A model generated the notes under the pieces. The model worked only from the letters and a program-made list of their open reading frames with translations, had not been told where the DNA came from and did not search any database. Both the position numbers and the translations under genes were made by a program. From positions 13,683,420 to 13,747,419 of the forward strand of contig NW_004955417.1 of the NCBI RefSeq assembly GCF_000276665.1: a DNA stretch of 64,000 nt, in the 5' to 3' direction. This stretch comes from Chinchilla lanigera (taxonomy: Eukaryota; Chordata; Mammalia; Rodentia; Chinchillidae). Shown in pieces: positions 11,270-21,636 of the stretch. Each line of letters starts with the position of its first letter. Position 1 is the first letter of the stretch.

Positions 11270-11710
11270 GAACAGACGATGAGGCTGGGCGCGGAAGAGG
11301 AAACGCGGATTTGGGGTTGAGTCCGAGGAGGCCACACATGTGGCTGGGTGCAGCCTAGGCAGAGCAGAGGTCCCGGAAAAGCCTCGGCTGGACGTGGTTG
11401 GTGGTGATCACTGACCCTGACCTTGGAGGGAATCTTGGAGGGAGGAAAGGGGTGTGGAAAGCAGAGGTCAGGGTCTGCGCGCAGGAGCAGCGCCGGAGCA
11501 GCACCCTCCCTGAGAGTGGAGCGAGCGTGGAAGAGTGAATGAGCCTCACGCACGCAAACAGAGCAGCTGCCTCGCTGCGGAGGCTGCAGAAGTCAGGCAA
11601 TGACCCCCGCGGCTGCAGAGCGCATGCGCAGACGGCTCGCCGAGCCGCTCCTTTCTCCCGACCCTGACCTCAGGTTGCTCGGCCTCTGGGCGCCCTGACT
11701 GTAAAAGAAA
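11270..11710. promoter_or_regulatory. CpG-rich block with second perfect NRF1-type palindrome
   Basis: Non-repetitive GC/CpG-rich sequence with GCGCGCAGG near 11477 and GCGCATGCGC at 11620-11629, followed by GACGGCTCGCCGAGCCG. It resembles a small intronic CpG island or a promoter-like element. No TATA box is evident. Function is inferred from composition and motif only. Confidence 0.35.
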
Positions 11711-11928
11711 AGGAATCTGGGGTGAGCCGGGCCCTGTGGGAGAACAACTGACTAAATATGAGTAGAGAGAAATGCCGGTTATGAAAAAATAGACCCATGG
11801 GAATGTGAGCTTGAACCTTATACAGCTTCTCTTCTGCTTTGGTATTTTTCACGGGCACTTAGACCAGTGGCTCCAAAAATGTGTCACCTTTGCAGGGAAT
11901 TTGTCCCCTGCAAAAAAATGCAAATTCC

Positions 11929-12053
11929 CAGCCAGGTGTGGTTGTGCACACCTGTACCCCAGCACTCTGGGAGGCTGAGGCAGGAGGATCACAATTACAG
12001 TACAGCCCAGTCTGGGTAATTTAGCAAAACCCTGTCTCAAAAAGAATAAAAAC
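11929..12053 (+). repeat. Monomeric 7SL-derived SINE
   Basis: CAGCCAGGTGTGGTTGTGCACACC, GGGAGGCTGAGGCAGGAGGATCAC, AAAACCCTGTCTCAAAAAG. It lacks the internal duplicated unit seen in other copies, so may be an older type. Confidence 0.82.
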
Positions 12054-13426
12054 CAGAAAAGCACCTCCTTTGCGTAGGCTAAAGCCACTGAATCCGGACC
12101 TCTGGGGCAGGGCCGAGGACCCTGCATCTTCACAGCCCCAGGGGACGCTGTGTCCACTCAGGTTTGAAGACCATGGACTTAGATGTCTTAAACCAGACCT
12201 CTCCCAGAGAGCCCCTTCACAAGGGGTTTGTATCAGGAACATAAGGATGTGACAGCCTTGGAAACTGAAAAGCACTCCACACCGATTATTTTAATCAGCC
12301 TCACACAGTGAGATTTACTTATGTTTCAAGGCCTTGTTTTGGGCATTCCCTTCTGATTCCTCCTCTTCCCATCTCCAGAAAAAACTGAATCATGTTATTG
12401 AGGAGAGTTGCCTGAGAAAGAATGAAGCACAGAGAGAAGGGAGCGGGTCCAGCTGGCGTTTGCCTGAGGACAGGTTTGTTTTCTCTGCGACACTGGGTTC
12501 CTTTCTGTTCTTTGCAGCCCAGAAGCACAGAGCGGATGACTCACATTTACTGTCAGTCTCTAAATCCAAACTGCAGCTCTCAAAATAGGATTAGTGACTT
12601 CAGACCCGGGAAAGGAAGGGGATGGTCACTCGAACGCTGGCCTGGGATTTGCGTGTGTTTGTGAAGCCCCAGCTCTTGAGTGAGCTTTGGGTGGGGGAGG
12701 GCAGAGACCCCCCACCGGAGTGAAATCACAGCCCTGGTAACACATCTCCCTTCTCTCTTGCTGTGATAAACAAGTTGCTGGCTTCTACATCTTGGGTTTG
12801 ATAACAGCAGGAGCTATAAAAAAGAGAGTGTCTTGTTAAAGGTGTTCATTTGCTTTAACTCCAGAGGAGAAATTAAACTGGCAGTGGTGTCCGTAGCATG
12901 CAGCGTGGCTTGTCTAAAATTCTGAACAGTCCATAGAAACTCTGATTCAGCCTCGAATGATGTCAGCAGAGCAGCCGCAGTCTCTGCCCGGGGCGCCCCT
13001 CCGCCAGTGGAGCCAGATGAAGGCTTCCCGAGTTCCCTGGACTGAGACCCAGAGCCAGGTTCTGGAGATGACTAATGAAGAACGGCAGTGAATCTAGGGT
13101 GTGTGTGAGCCTCCAGGGATATACAGCGGTGGAAGGCGGCACAGATTTGGGGCTCTTAGCTAGCCAGTCCTTACTAATTAATTTCACCTGGCAAGACTGA
13201 GCTGCTACAGTTTCCATCCCTCATAAAATTCTCCAGGAACCTAGAGGAAGAAGCAAGCGAAAGAATACTGCTGACTCTTGGCGGTGTGGCCCTCTGGCAA
13301 GGCGTAGCTTGAATTTGGCCAGATCTTTTGTTATAGGCTTCAGAATTGCCTATTTTGCTGTATTGGGTCAATTTAGCAAAACAAATTTAGTCAAAGATGC
13401 TTTAAAAAATTTTTTTTGAATCCAGA

Positions 13427-13556
13427 CTGCCTGTAATCCTACCACTTAGGAGGCTGAGGCAGGAGGATCACAAGCTGGAGGCCTGCCTGGGCTATAAAGT
13501 AAGTTCAAGGCCAGCCTAGACTACACAGAGGCACAGACAACAACAACCACCACAAA
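13427..13556 (+). repeat. B1-like SINE, 5'-truncated
   Basis: Begins CTGCCTGTAATCCTACCAC, contains the duplicated GCCTGCCTGGGCTATAAAGT / GGCCAGCCTAGACTACACAG units, and ends in a CAACAACC-rich tail. Confidence 0.83.
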
Positions 13557-13744
13557 ATTTTAATAGGTAAAATCCTCATGTTGGCAGTTTTCAAAGGTAT
13601 CCAGTGAAGTGAAACCATCTTTATTAGAATCATGATGGGGGTACAGTTCAGTTGAGGCTCACTTGTCTCTCATGCTCCTGTGAACCTTTCACCTCCCTGA
13701 CCCCATCCCTGGATTTAGGAGAGGAAAAACAGGCTAGCGTGCGG

Positions 13745-13885
13745 TCAGTGCCTTCTGTGCCTCAGACGTTTTCCCACTTACATTATTCCACTTAACCCTG
13801 AAAGTAAGATCTTCTCTCCACTTAATCTCTAATCTCTGTATGGAAACCGAAGCTCATGAAGACTGCTTACTTGAAGTCACAGAGT
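13745..13885 (-). repeat. MIR-like remnant, antisense
   Basis: TTTTCCCACTTACATTATTCCACTTAACCCTGAAAG followed by a GAAACCGAAGCTCATGAAG-type tail corresponds to MIR in reverse orientation. Confidence 0.5.
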
Positions 13886-14965
13886 TCAGCCCACCAAAGC
13901 TGATGTTCTTTTCCCTTACCGGCCTCACCCTGCTCTTTCTGCTCTTCTCCAACGATGACCCTCTCATTGCATCTCCACCACCTCCTCAGGTCCTTGCACA
14001 CTCAGAAGCCGCTTTTTGGTCACACCGGTTCGGATGGAAGCCTTTCTGTCAATGCTCCTGACTGCCCTTACCTCATCACAAGATACAGTGTAGATTTTCC
14101 ATATTTACCTTAGTTATGGTTGGTCCCTGTCAGTGGTGTGCTGGTAAATGTGCAACAGCCAGCTCTCCAGGAAGAAAAAGAAGCTCTGCTTGCAGGGTTT
14201 GCCCATTTCCGTGGAGTAAACCCTCCCACCATGGCCATCCCGTGCTGCCACCGTGGCTTTGTTGAATGCAGAGTGGGTGCGAGGTGAGTCATCTGTTCAT
14301 CTGTTCATGTGAATCGGTGAGAGCTGGCTCCAACACACCGGAGATTATGGCTTATTTTATTCACTGTTGTTTTCCCAGCACTTTGAAGAGATTCATGAAT
14401 GAACAAGTAGACTAATTAACTCAATCACAGACAAATATTCAGTTGACCACATGCCAGGCAGCATGCTGGATAGTTGGGCTAGAGTGCTAAGCAAGACAAA
14501 CAGTCATGAGGACATGGCTGCCTTCATGTGGCAGGGGGAATAGACATGATGTAATCAGTTGGAAATTAACATTAAATTATAATTGAGGTAAGCACTACAT
14601 AAAGAACTATGAAGAAGGACTTGACCCTTTGTGACAGGCAAACGTCCCTGAGAAAGTATTCCTTAAGCTGAATCCTAAAGGGTATGTAAGAATTATATAG
14701 GTGAAAAGAAGGCAAGGCAGGGGCATGAATATTGTGGATAGAAGAAATGGCATGCGCAAAGGTCCTGGGGCAGATGACTCATTTTGGACAACAGGAAAAA
14801 AAGTGTAGATAGGGAAAACAAGAGGAGGTATGAAATAAGACTGGAGAGGTGATGGGATGGATCATACATCACTCCAACTGATACATCAGAAGTTTTGATG
14901 TATTTTGAAGTCATTACAAGTTTTATTCTGGCTTTAGGGGAACCCTGAAGACAAGCTTGGAGGTT

Positions 14966-15235
14966 GTATTATTCAGCATTCTTATTGGTGATACAAAATA
15001 CCCAGCACTTGCAACTTAAGGGAGGAGAGCTTTAACTGGCTTACATTTTCAGAGGGTCCAGTCCATGGTCATCGGCTCCAAGGCAGAAACGTGATGGCAG
15101 AAAGGTGTGGTGGAGCAAAACTTTGTAGTTCACTGTGGCCAAGAATCAGAGGAATGAAGAGGACCAGGGACAAAGGGACCAGGGATGAGCTATAGACCCC
15201 AAGGTCGCACCTCTATGACCCACCCAGAAAGGTGC
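14966..15235 (-). mobile_element. MaLR-like LTR remnant, antisense, diverged
   Basis: Shares the order of landmarks with the clearer antisense LTRs at 57946 and 58453: ATTCAGCATTC...ACAAAATACCC, GGAGGAGAGCTTTAACTGGCTTACATTTTCAGAGGGTCCAGTCCATGG, then GATGGCAGAAAGG. The ends are uncertain. Confidence 0.5.
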
Positions 15236-16009
15236 TTTACTGATCACCAGAGTTCTCAAGCCAGTCAGGTGGACAGTCCAGCTTCACTGTCATAGAGGTT
15301 ACCACTGTGGTCTGGTCAAGAGACATAAAGGCTCCAGCTTGGCAGGAGAGGTGAAGAGAAGCAGGCCAACAGGGCCCGGGAACTGACTGGATCTGAAAGG
15401 TGCAGGAGAGGGACAGAGCCTGTAGCTTCCAAGTTTCTCGGGCCATCTTCCACCTCACAGTGCAAAAGTTAGCTGCTCAAAATATTTATCTTTGCTAAAG
15501 GGAGAGTAAAGGCTATTCCAGGCTCTTTACCAGTGACCCCATTTCTGCCCAGGAACTTTCATTCATGGAGGCAGTGCTCCAGGCTGGCCCGGAAGAAGAT
15601 TGTCCAGGCTAAACAACCGTGTCTGCTAAACCACTATTGTGGAGGCCCCTCAAGGAGCACCAAGAGTATGACTGATGGTCCCTTGTGACCAAGTCCTTCC
15701 AATACGAGGGACCGTGTGCAAGTTCCAGACGGCGCCGTGTCCGTATGCTCCCGGAGCCTTAGTCCCAGTGAACTTGGAGAAGTTGTGTTTCGCTGAAGTC
15801 ATGGCCATGGTAGGGTCACCAGGAAGAGGAGGTGGAAGGCTGCCCTGGGGGACCAGAGGCACTGAAGACAAAATCTCCCCCATCCCCTCAGCCGGTTTTA
15901 TCACTCTTCAGTGAAATCCTTCCAGGCTATGAGGAAAAAAAGTGCTGTTTTTCAAGAGCAGAAGGAATCATCCAAAAAAACATCTGTACTTGTTTCAAAT
16001 GGAAGTGGC

Positions 16010-16480
16010 CACTGCCAGGAAGATAGCAACGTTGTTTTGTCAGAGCCCAGTCTGTATTTATTCTTTTGTCCTTGTTTAATTAGATTAATCCCTCAATAGT
16101 TTCCCTTGGGTCGGTACAAGTCACTCGTGGCCATAAATCCCCCACATTCTAAATACAGTATGAAAGGGCTGTCCGCCTGGAGCCAACTGGCCAGGCCGCC
16201 GTCCGGACCGTTCTCTGGAACACGAGCGGCAGTGCCGGCTCCCCGCAGTACGCTTGCGCCCTGTGCGCCTGCAGTTCTCTCGGCTGCGGGGAGAGGGGGC
16301 TGCACTCCTGCTGAGGTTTGTTTGGAAGAAGAAACAGCCTGGGGGTCTAGGTCGCCGAGGGGAGACCAGCTGGTCTGGTTTAAAAGGGCTGCAGCGCCTG
16401 AGCATCCGGACTTTGAAATGGTCTCCCGCAGCCCGCAGCTTCTCCGGACAGCCGAGGCCGGGTGCTGCTGCTTCTGCACA
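16010..16480. promoter_or_regulatory. Homeodomain/SOX-motif cluster next to CpG-rich block
   Basis: TTTGTCCTTGTTTAATTAGATTAATCCC (about 16064-16092) combines TAATTAG, a bicoid/OTX-type TAATCC and SOX-like ACAA cores (as TTGT). CCATAAATC follows near 16131. From 16180 the sequence becomes CpG-rich and non-repetitive, with TTTAAAAGG at about 16379. This is enhancer- or promoter-like by motif content only. Confidence 0.3.
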
Positions 16481-16631
16481 TGGGACCTTGGCGTTATTCC
16501 TCAGGCTGTACACGGGTGTCCCGCCTGTCCTGAAAGGAAGGCGCTTTTCCTTGCCTCTTGCTCTACCTGCTTCTAGGGGGAATCTTCAGGGGGGCGGGGG
16601 AGTTGCTTCAAGGTCTTGGTTCACTGTACTT

Positions 16632-16935
16632 GGTTTTATTTTTGTTTTTGCTGCTGGGGCTTAAACCCAGGGCTTCTTTTTTTTTTTTTTTTTTTTTCCG
16701 GTACCGGGAATCGAACTCACGACCTTGCGCTTGCCAGGCAGGCGCTGTGCTGCTAAACTAAACCCCCGCCCCCCGCCCCAGGGCCTTTTGTACTGAGCTA
16801 AATTCCTCGCCTTTCTGACAATTTTAACATTTTGAGAGCGAGTCTCATTAAGCCTCCCAGGCTGGGCTCAAGCTTGTGATCCTCCTGCCTCAGCCTCTCA
16901 GTCCTGGAATTATAGGGACGTGCCACTCATGCTAC
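16632..16935 (-). repeat. Old composite ID/B1 SINE, antisense, split by a younger ID SINE
   Basis: The outer element is GGGGCTTAAACCCAGGGCTT...TACTGAGCTAAATTCC joined to a B1-like antisense part (ATTTTGAGAGCGAGTCTC, GTCCTGGAATTATAGG). The insert at about 16676-16780 is a full ID-like antisense copy with poly(T) and CCGGTACCGGGAATCGAACTC. CCAGGGC recurs at both edges as a short duplication. Confidence 0.75.
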
Positions 16936-18467
16936 TTTCCTCAGGGTTCTTTTGTAGTGTGTTGATTATTAGGAAAGCAAACGATTACAAGAGAGGAAGA
17001 GTCGCCTGTGTTTCTCCTGCCTTGGTCACCAAGGTTAGGCAGGGCTCCCGCTGACCGCAGAAGGGCAGAGCCAGGCCCGGAAGCCCCTGCATCCCCCAGA
17101 GCAGGGCTGGGGCCACAGCCCCTTTCTTGCCTTCAGAGCTTTGTGCAAGGGTGCTGCCCGCCCACCAGGGCCGAGCCTAGAAAGCTGGACCCAGGGAACG
17201 CTGGCTGTGTAATGATGTCTGCAGCTGGCAATCAGGGAAGAGGGCAGGGGCTCTGGCAGCCGATGGGTGAGGCTGAAAACTCCACACAGCGCCAGGTCCT
17301 GGAAGCAAGAGGGGAATTTTCCCTTCACCCCGCAGGCAAAGCGAAGCTGCTTAGCCTGGGACTGAGGGAGCCGTGGTCTCCACTGAGCTGTGCGAAAGGT
17401 CTTTCGAGGTCCCAGGGCTGAGAGACTGCCAGCTTTAGCCTTCCCGGCACGGCCCTGGTGGAAACACTGGTCTCCCTTTTCAGGATTTTCCCGGCTCAGA
17501 CTCCTCGCTGTGTGCGAGTGGCCCTCAGCCATCCAGCATCAGGGTCTTTCCCATCGGGTTCTGCTAATTACCCTGGAATTCCGCAGCGGAGCTCAGCACC
17601 AGCCTGTCCCCCACCCCCCTCTTGGGCATGTTCTGCACGCTGTTCATGGCCAGAACACCCTGCTGCTCCTCCGTGTGTCCAAACACTTCCCTGAGACCTG
17701 CTTCCAAACTCTGGCTCGGGGCAGTCGGTGCCCTGATTCTGAACTCCCACGGGATTGTCAGCATCTGTCTTGGGGATTTATCATGCTCCAGCTGATGTTT
17801 GTTATTTAGGTTGATTTTGGTATCCACATTGGCTTTCAGTTCCTCAAATGGGACTAGCTTGATCCGCCACAGGACATTGCACCTCAGGGCTTCTGCATTA
17901 GCTGGTCTTACAGCCAGCATGCCCCTTCCAAGACTGCTAGGCTCCACTTCTAATAGAAATCAAGCTTCATGACATCAGAAGCCTCTTGTGTGTTTGGGGA
18001 CACATTCCCAGCACCCGGGTGCAGTAGGCACTCGACATGTTTAATGCATAAATGAGTGAATATCCTATGGATCAGATACTTCTTGTATCTCTGGCCGAGG
18101 CTTGTAACTATTGGTGGGTTTTGTTATTCCTTGATTATTTCCTATAATTTTGCACTAGTTGGTTTCCTTCCATCTAAATACATTGGAAACCAACATTGAA
18201 ACCCCAGGTGGAATTCCCACATGGGAATCTAAGATACAAGGCTAGTAAGAAGCAAAGGAATTTGAGACTACAATTTTTTTTCATGTACCTTACTGATTTG
18301 GGAATGAAAATCCTTCTTTTAGGATTTTTACAGAATCTTTATTTGTAGAATCTTAGACCTAAACATTTTTAAGTGTGATGAGGTAGATCGTATTTTAAAA
18401 AATGATATAATAGATATAATAGGGATGCTGAACCAAATCAGCTTTTAGCTTACCAGTTTGATATCTT

Positions 18468-18611
18468 TTTTTTTGAGACAGGGTCTTGCTCTGCAGTTCA
18501 GGCTGCCCTTGAGCTCACTTTGTAGCCCAGGCTGGTCTCGAACTTGCAGTGATCCTTCTGCTTCAGCCTCCCGAGTGCTGGGATTACAGGTGTGCACCAC
18601 CACGCCTGGTT
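18468..18611 (-). repeat. B1-like SINE, antisense, perfect 14-bp duplication
   Basis: TTTTTTGAGACAGGGTCTTGC through GGGATTACAGGTGTGCACCACCACGCCTGG. CAGTTTGATATCTT is repeated exactly at 18454-18467 and 18612-18625. Confidence 0.93.
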
Positions 18612-19555
18612 CAGTTTGATATCTTATATTTACCTAAAAGTACAATAAACTGTGAAACTCAGAAATCTAGGAGGTGATATGTAATATAACGGTTGGAGTC
18701 CAGAGCCAATCAAGCTTTCTAGGTAGCCAAGATTTTATCACACCTCTAGTAGCGAAAGCTTCTAACCAGAGACATTGCTCTTTACCATGCTCAACCCCTT
18801 CAATCCGTGCTGCTTTTCTACACTTGTAACAGTAAGATCCTGGTGCCGCCAGCTGTTTCCTAGCACTCAAGCCATCCCCCTGCTGGGAAACAGCCTCGTC
18901 CTGTCTGCCAAGGAGAGACTGAGTCCGGGGTGCACTCTAGCCTCCTCGTCCTCTGGTAGATTCTTACTTTGCTGGCGGTCAGTGCAGGCCTGAGAGTGCG
19001 ATCCTACATTGCATGTGAATTAATATCCAGGGCTTGGCACGTATAATAAATATTTGTGCATATATAATGCACATATTGTAAATATTTGACCAAAACAAGA
19101 CCGTGAGTCGCCATACATCCATTCCTCCCTGGTCACTTTCTTACCTCTACCTACTCTTGTTTCGTTACTGGGATGAATGAACAGAGCACAGAGTTTTCAA
19201 AGATTTTCCTTTAGATGCGTGGAGAAGAAAAGTTGCTGGGAACTTGGCAGTGAGGGGCTGTTTGTAGACTTACCATGTTTTCAGTGGAGTAGAAAGTCCT
19301 TGAACTGGCCCTCCTGCATGCAGTGTCCCCATCTGCACTATGTCAAAGGCAGGCCAAGTCATCTTGTCTGTCACTGAGACTGATTATGGAGCATATTCAG
19401 TATCCAGAGAACAGGAGCAGAGCTGGACACAAACAAGTCCAAATAGCTTCTGAGCACCTTTCACTGACATAGGAAATTACAAAGTGGTAGTAATTAAAAC
19501 TTACTTAATGTATTTCATAGAGGTGAAAAATAATTTCAACTTTAAGACTATGTTT

Positions 19556-19718
19556 TGCTGGGTGTGGTGGCACACACCTATAATCCCAGCACTCAGGAGG
19601 CTGAGGCAGGAGGATTGCCACAAGTTTGAGGCCAGCCTGGGCAACATAGTGAGTTCAAGGCCAGCCTGAACTGTATAGCAAGATCCTGTCTCCAAAAAAA
19701 AAAAAAAAAAAAAAAAGA
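19556..19718 (+). repeat. B1-like SINE, full length
   Basis: GCTGGGTGTGGTGGCACACACC through the duplicated GGCCAGCCTGGGCAACATAGTGAG / GGCCAGCCTGAACTGTATAG units, TCCTGTCTCC and 23 A residues. Confidence 0.92.
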
Positions 19719-19796
19719 TAAATACTACATTTTTATAGATGCAGAAACTCACCAAATGTTAAAAGTGGATGGCTCTGGGTAGAGCATTTCCTTTGA

Positions 19797-19952
19797 CTTT
19801 TTTTTTTTTTTTTTTTGAGACAGAGTCATGCTATATAGTTCAGGCTGGCCTTAAACTCACTATGGAACCCAGGCTGGCCTTGAACTCGCCTCAATCCTCC
19901 TGCCTCAGCCTCTCAAGTGCTGGAATTAGAGGCATGTACCACCACGCCTGGC
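19797..19952 (-). repeat. B1-like SINE, antisense, perfect 10-bp duplication
   Basis: Poly(T), GAGACAGAGTCATGC, ending CACCACGCCTGG. TTTCCTTTGA occurs at 19787-19796 and 19953-19962. The element ends about 155 bp before exon EGF2. Confidence 0.92.
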
Positions 19953-20109
19953 TTTCCTTTGATGTATTTTTGTTTTCTACTCATTACCTATTAGTACTTG
20001 TAGTATTTTTAAAAAGTTACTTTCAGCAAAGCTGTGGAGTTGTCCATCCCGTGGTTCTGGGCTTCTCCTCCCTCCCTAGCTGTGTTCTCACGGTGCAACT
20101 TTGCCTCAG

Positions 20110-20232
20110 TCCAGGACCTGTGTGCCCTGGAGGACCACGCGTGTGAGCAGCTCTGTGTGAACGTGCCCGGCTCCTTCGTCTGCCAGTGCTACAGTGGCTA
20201 CTCGCTGGCCGAGGATGGGAAGCGGTGTGTGG
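20110..20232 (+). CDS. MATN2: Matrilin-2 exon, EGF-like domain 2
   Basis: A 123-bp phase 1-1 exon with acceptor CAACTTTGCCTCAG ending at 20109 and donor GTGAGT at 20233-20238. With the A from the previous exon it begins [12 protein letters not shown] and ends EDGKRCV. Six cysteines match the EGF pattern, and [12 protein letters not shown] fits the beta-hydroxylation consensus. The family motif DHGC is DHAC here. The last G joins CT of exon EGF3 to give Ala, as in matrilin-2 of other mammals (recalled). Secreted matrix domain; no transmembrane or catalytic function is expected. Confidence 0.97.
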
Positions 20233-21021
20233 GTGAGTATCCTCCCTCGGCTTCTCGGGGAAGAAAGCCAAGCGGGAAGGCGGGAGGGAGGCTCAGCTCG
20301 AACCTCCCAGTCTCCTCAGGGTTTCAGCAAAATGCTCAGCTCCTTGATCTAGTTAGGCAGAGTTTGAATTCTGAAGACGTCTTGTGTGGCTGAGGTCAGC
20401 ATTCATTCACTCAGATCCTCAGCAAAAGGCCTATTAACAATAATCTTATGGGAATGGACTCATCTTTTACTACACTGCCTGAGAAGGACCATGTGGATTT
20501 TGTTCACATGAAGTGGCCTGGCTTAAACACAGCCTGTGGATTAACATGAAGTGCATTTGGCAGTGGGTAGGGGAGCTGGGTGGCACTCAAAGATACCGAC
20601 CCCTGTTTCCTGTCTAATGCACCTGCTGGTCATCAAGCGGCCCAAGTGACTGCCTCGTGAGAGAGCCCAGCTGTCTGCATCAAGACAGTGCATTCGGAGA
20701 AGACCGTGGCCTCAGCCCAAGCCCAAGCCCTCAGCTCTGGGGCAGAGCCTGGCCACGCTGGCATGAGCTTGCAGCTGGCTCAGCTCCTTCCCTCTCAGGT
20801 GCCTCCATGCTGGGTGCTCGGGTGAGAGGTGGCAGAGGTAGAGTGGCAGCGATTTGGTCAGTGCTGGCTCCTAGTTCTCCTCGGCACCTGCGGAACAGGC
20901 ATCAGGACCGGAGCCTTGCTTTTCTCCCTAAATCCTGCATTTTCTCCCCCAGTCCCTGTTGCTTTCTGGCGCCCTACTGTATTTGTTATGTCTGCTTCTC
21001 ACAATGCGCTCCTGCTTACTT

Positions 21022-21111
21022 TTTTTTTTTCTTTCTTCTGGTACCAGGAATCAAACTCACGACATTGTGCTTGCCAGGCAGGCGCTGTGCCGCTGAGCTA
21101 AATCCCCAGCC
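21022..21111 (-). repeat. ID-like SINE, antisense
   Basis: T-rich run, GGTACCAGGAATCAAACTCACGAC and GAGCTAAATCCCCAGCCC. GCTTACTT occurs at both flanks. Confidence 0.9.
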
Positions 21112-21168
21112 CAGTGCCCGCTTACTTGTTTACTCATTTATGTTCGCACATAGAATTCACCTGTGCCG

Positions 21169-21272
21169 GGGGCTGGGGATTTAGCTCAGCGGCAAAAGCG
21201 CCTGCCTGGCAAGCGCAAGGTCGTGAGTTTGGTTCCCGGTACCGGAGAAAAACCAAAAAAAAAAAAAAAAAA
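21169..21272 (+). repeat. Young full-length ID-like SINE, perfect 17-bp duplication
   Basis: GGGCTGGGGATTTAGCTCAGC (box A region), GGTCGTGAGTTTGGTTCCCGG (box B region), GGTACCGG and an A tail. AGAATTCACCTGTGCCG is repeated exactly at 21152-21168 and 21273-21289, so this is among the most recent insertions in the window. It is a tRNA-derived retroposon, not a tRNA gene. Confidence 0.95.
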
Positions 21273-21570
21273 AGAATTCACCTGTGCCGCCACCTTGATT
21301 CTCAGCAAGGGATGTGAACAGAAAACAGCACAGCAGAAGGTGGTAGCTGCTCTTCGTCAATGAATGACGGCAGCTTTGTTTGGTTTTTCACACCGATGAG
21401 GCTGGTCAGACGCCTAGAGATAGGATCGGTCTTCTTAGCCATAGGGGTGTTTTTTGCTTGTTTGTTGTTTGGAAGGATTGTCTTCATCTGCTGCTGGTGA
21501 CCATGACAGAGTGGCAGGCACTAGCGCTAGCACTAGCATTTCCTGCAAACACTAGCAAAAAGGATGTCAA

Positions 21571-21636
21571 TATGTGTAAACATCGATTCTTTCTGCTTCA
21601 TTACAATGAAGCAGAAAGAATCGATATTTACAGATA
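21571..21636. repeat. Near-perfect inverted repeat (hairpin), 32-bp arms, 2-nt loop
   Basis: Arms are 21571-21602 and 21605-21636 around a loop AC. The inner 21 bp (ATCGATTC...CTTCATT and complement) pair perfectly. Outward there is one C/A mismatch, then TGTAAA/TTTACA pairs, then one G/G mismatch and TAT/ATA. It starts and ends with TA. Options are a tiny mariner-type palindromic element, a template-switch mutation, or a structured transcript; a 2-nt loop argues against a miRNA precursor. Confidence 0.9.

Larger units (their letters stand above)
4498..20109 (+). other. MATN2: Intron between EGF1 and EGF2 (15,612 bp)
   Basis: Contains B1-like SINEs at 4829, 8161, 11024, 11929, 13427, 18468, 19556 and 19797. 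ID-like or composite SINEs lie at 8525, 10117 and 16632-16935. An L1 remnant at about 9040-10580 is interrupted by a solo LTR. An LTR remnant lies near 14966 and MIR remnants near 6600, 7130 and 13745. Long stretches without recognised repeats or genes are 5010-6590, 6750-7120, 7300-8150, 10590-11020, 12060-13400, 15240-16600, 16940-18450 and 18630-19550. The block 5400-5560 is AT-rich with homeodomain-like ATTA sites. CpG-rich blocks lie at 11270-11700 and 16180-16480. Confidence 0.85.

Noticed and set aside
16106..16664. Several 130-156 codon frames on both strands near 16.1-16.7 kb
   Set aside because: Overlapping frames in CpG-rich DNA with no homology I recognise; one runs into SINE sequence.
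21169..21272. tRNA-like sequences (this and other ID-like copies) as tRNA genes
   Set aside because: They have box A and B but also A-tails and target-site duplications, and the stems do not form a full cloverleaf. They are SINEs.
21571..21636. The palindrome as a miRNA precursor
   Set aside because: A 2-nt loop and almost perfect pairing are unlike pri-miRNA hairpins.
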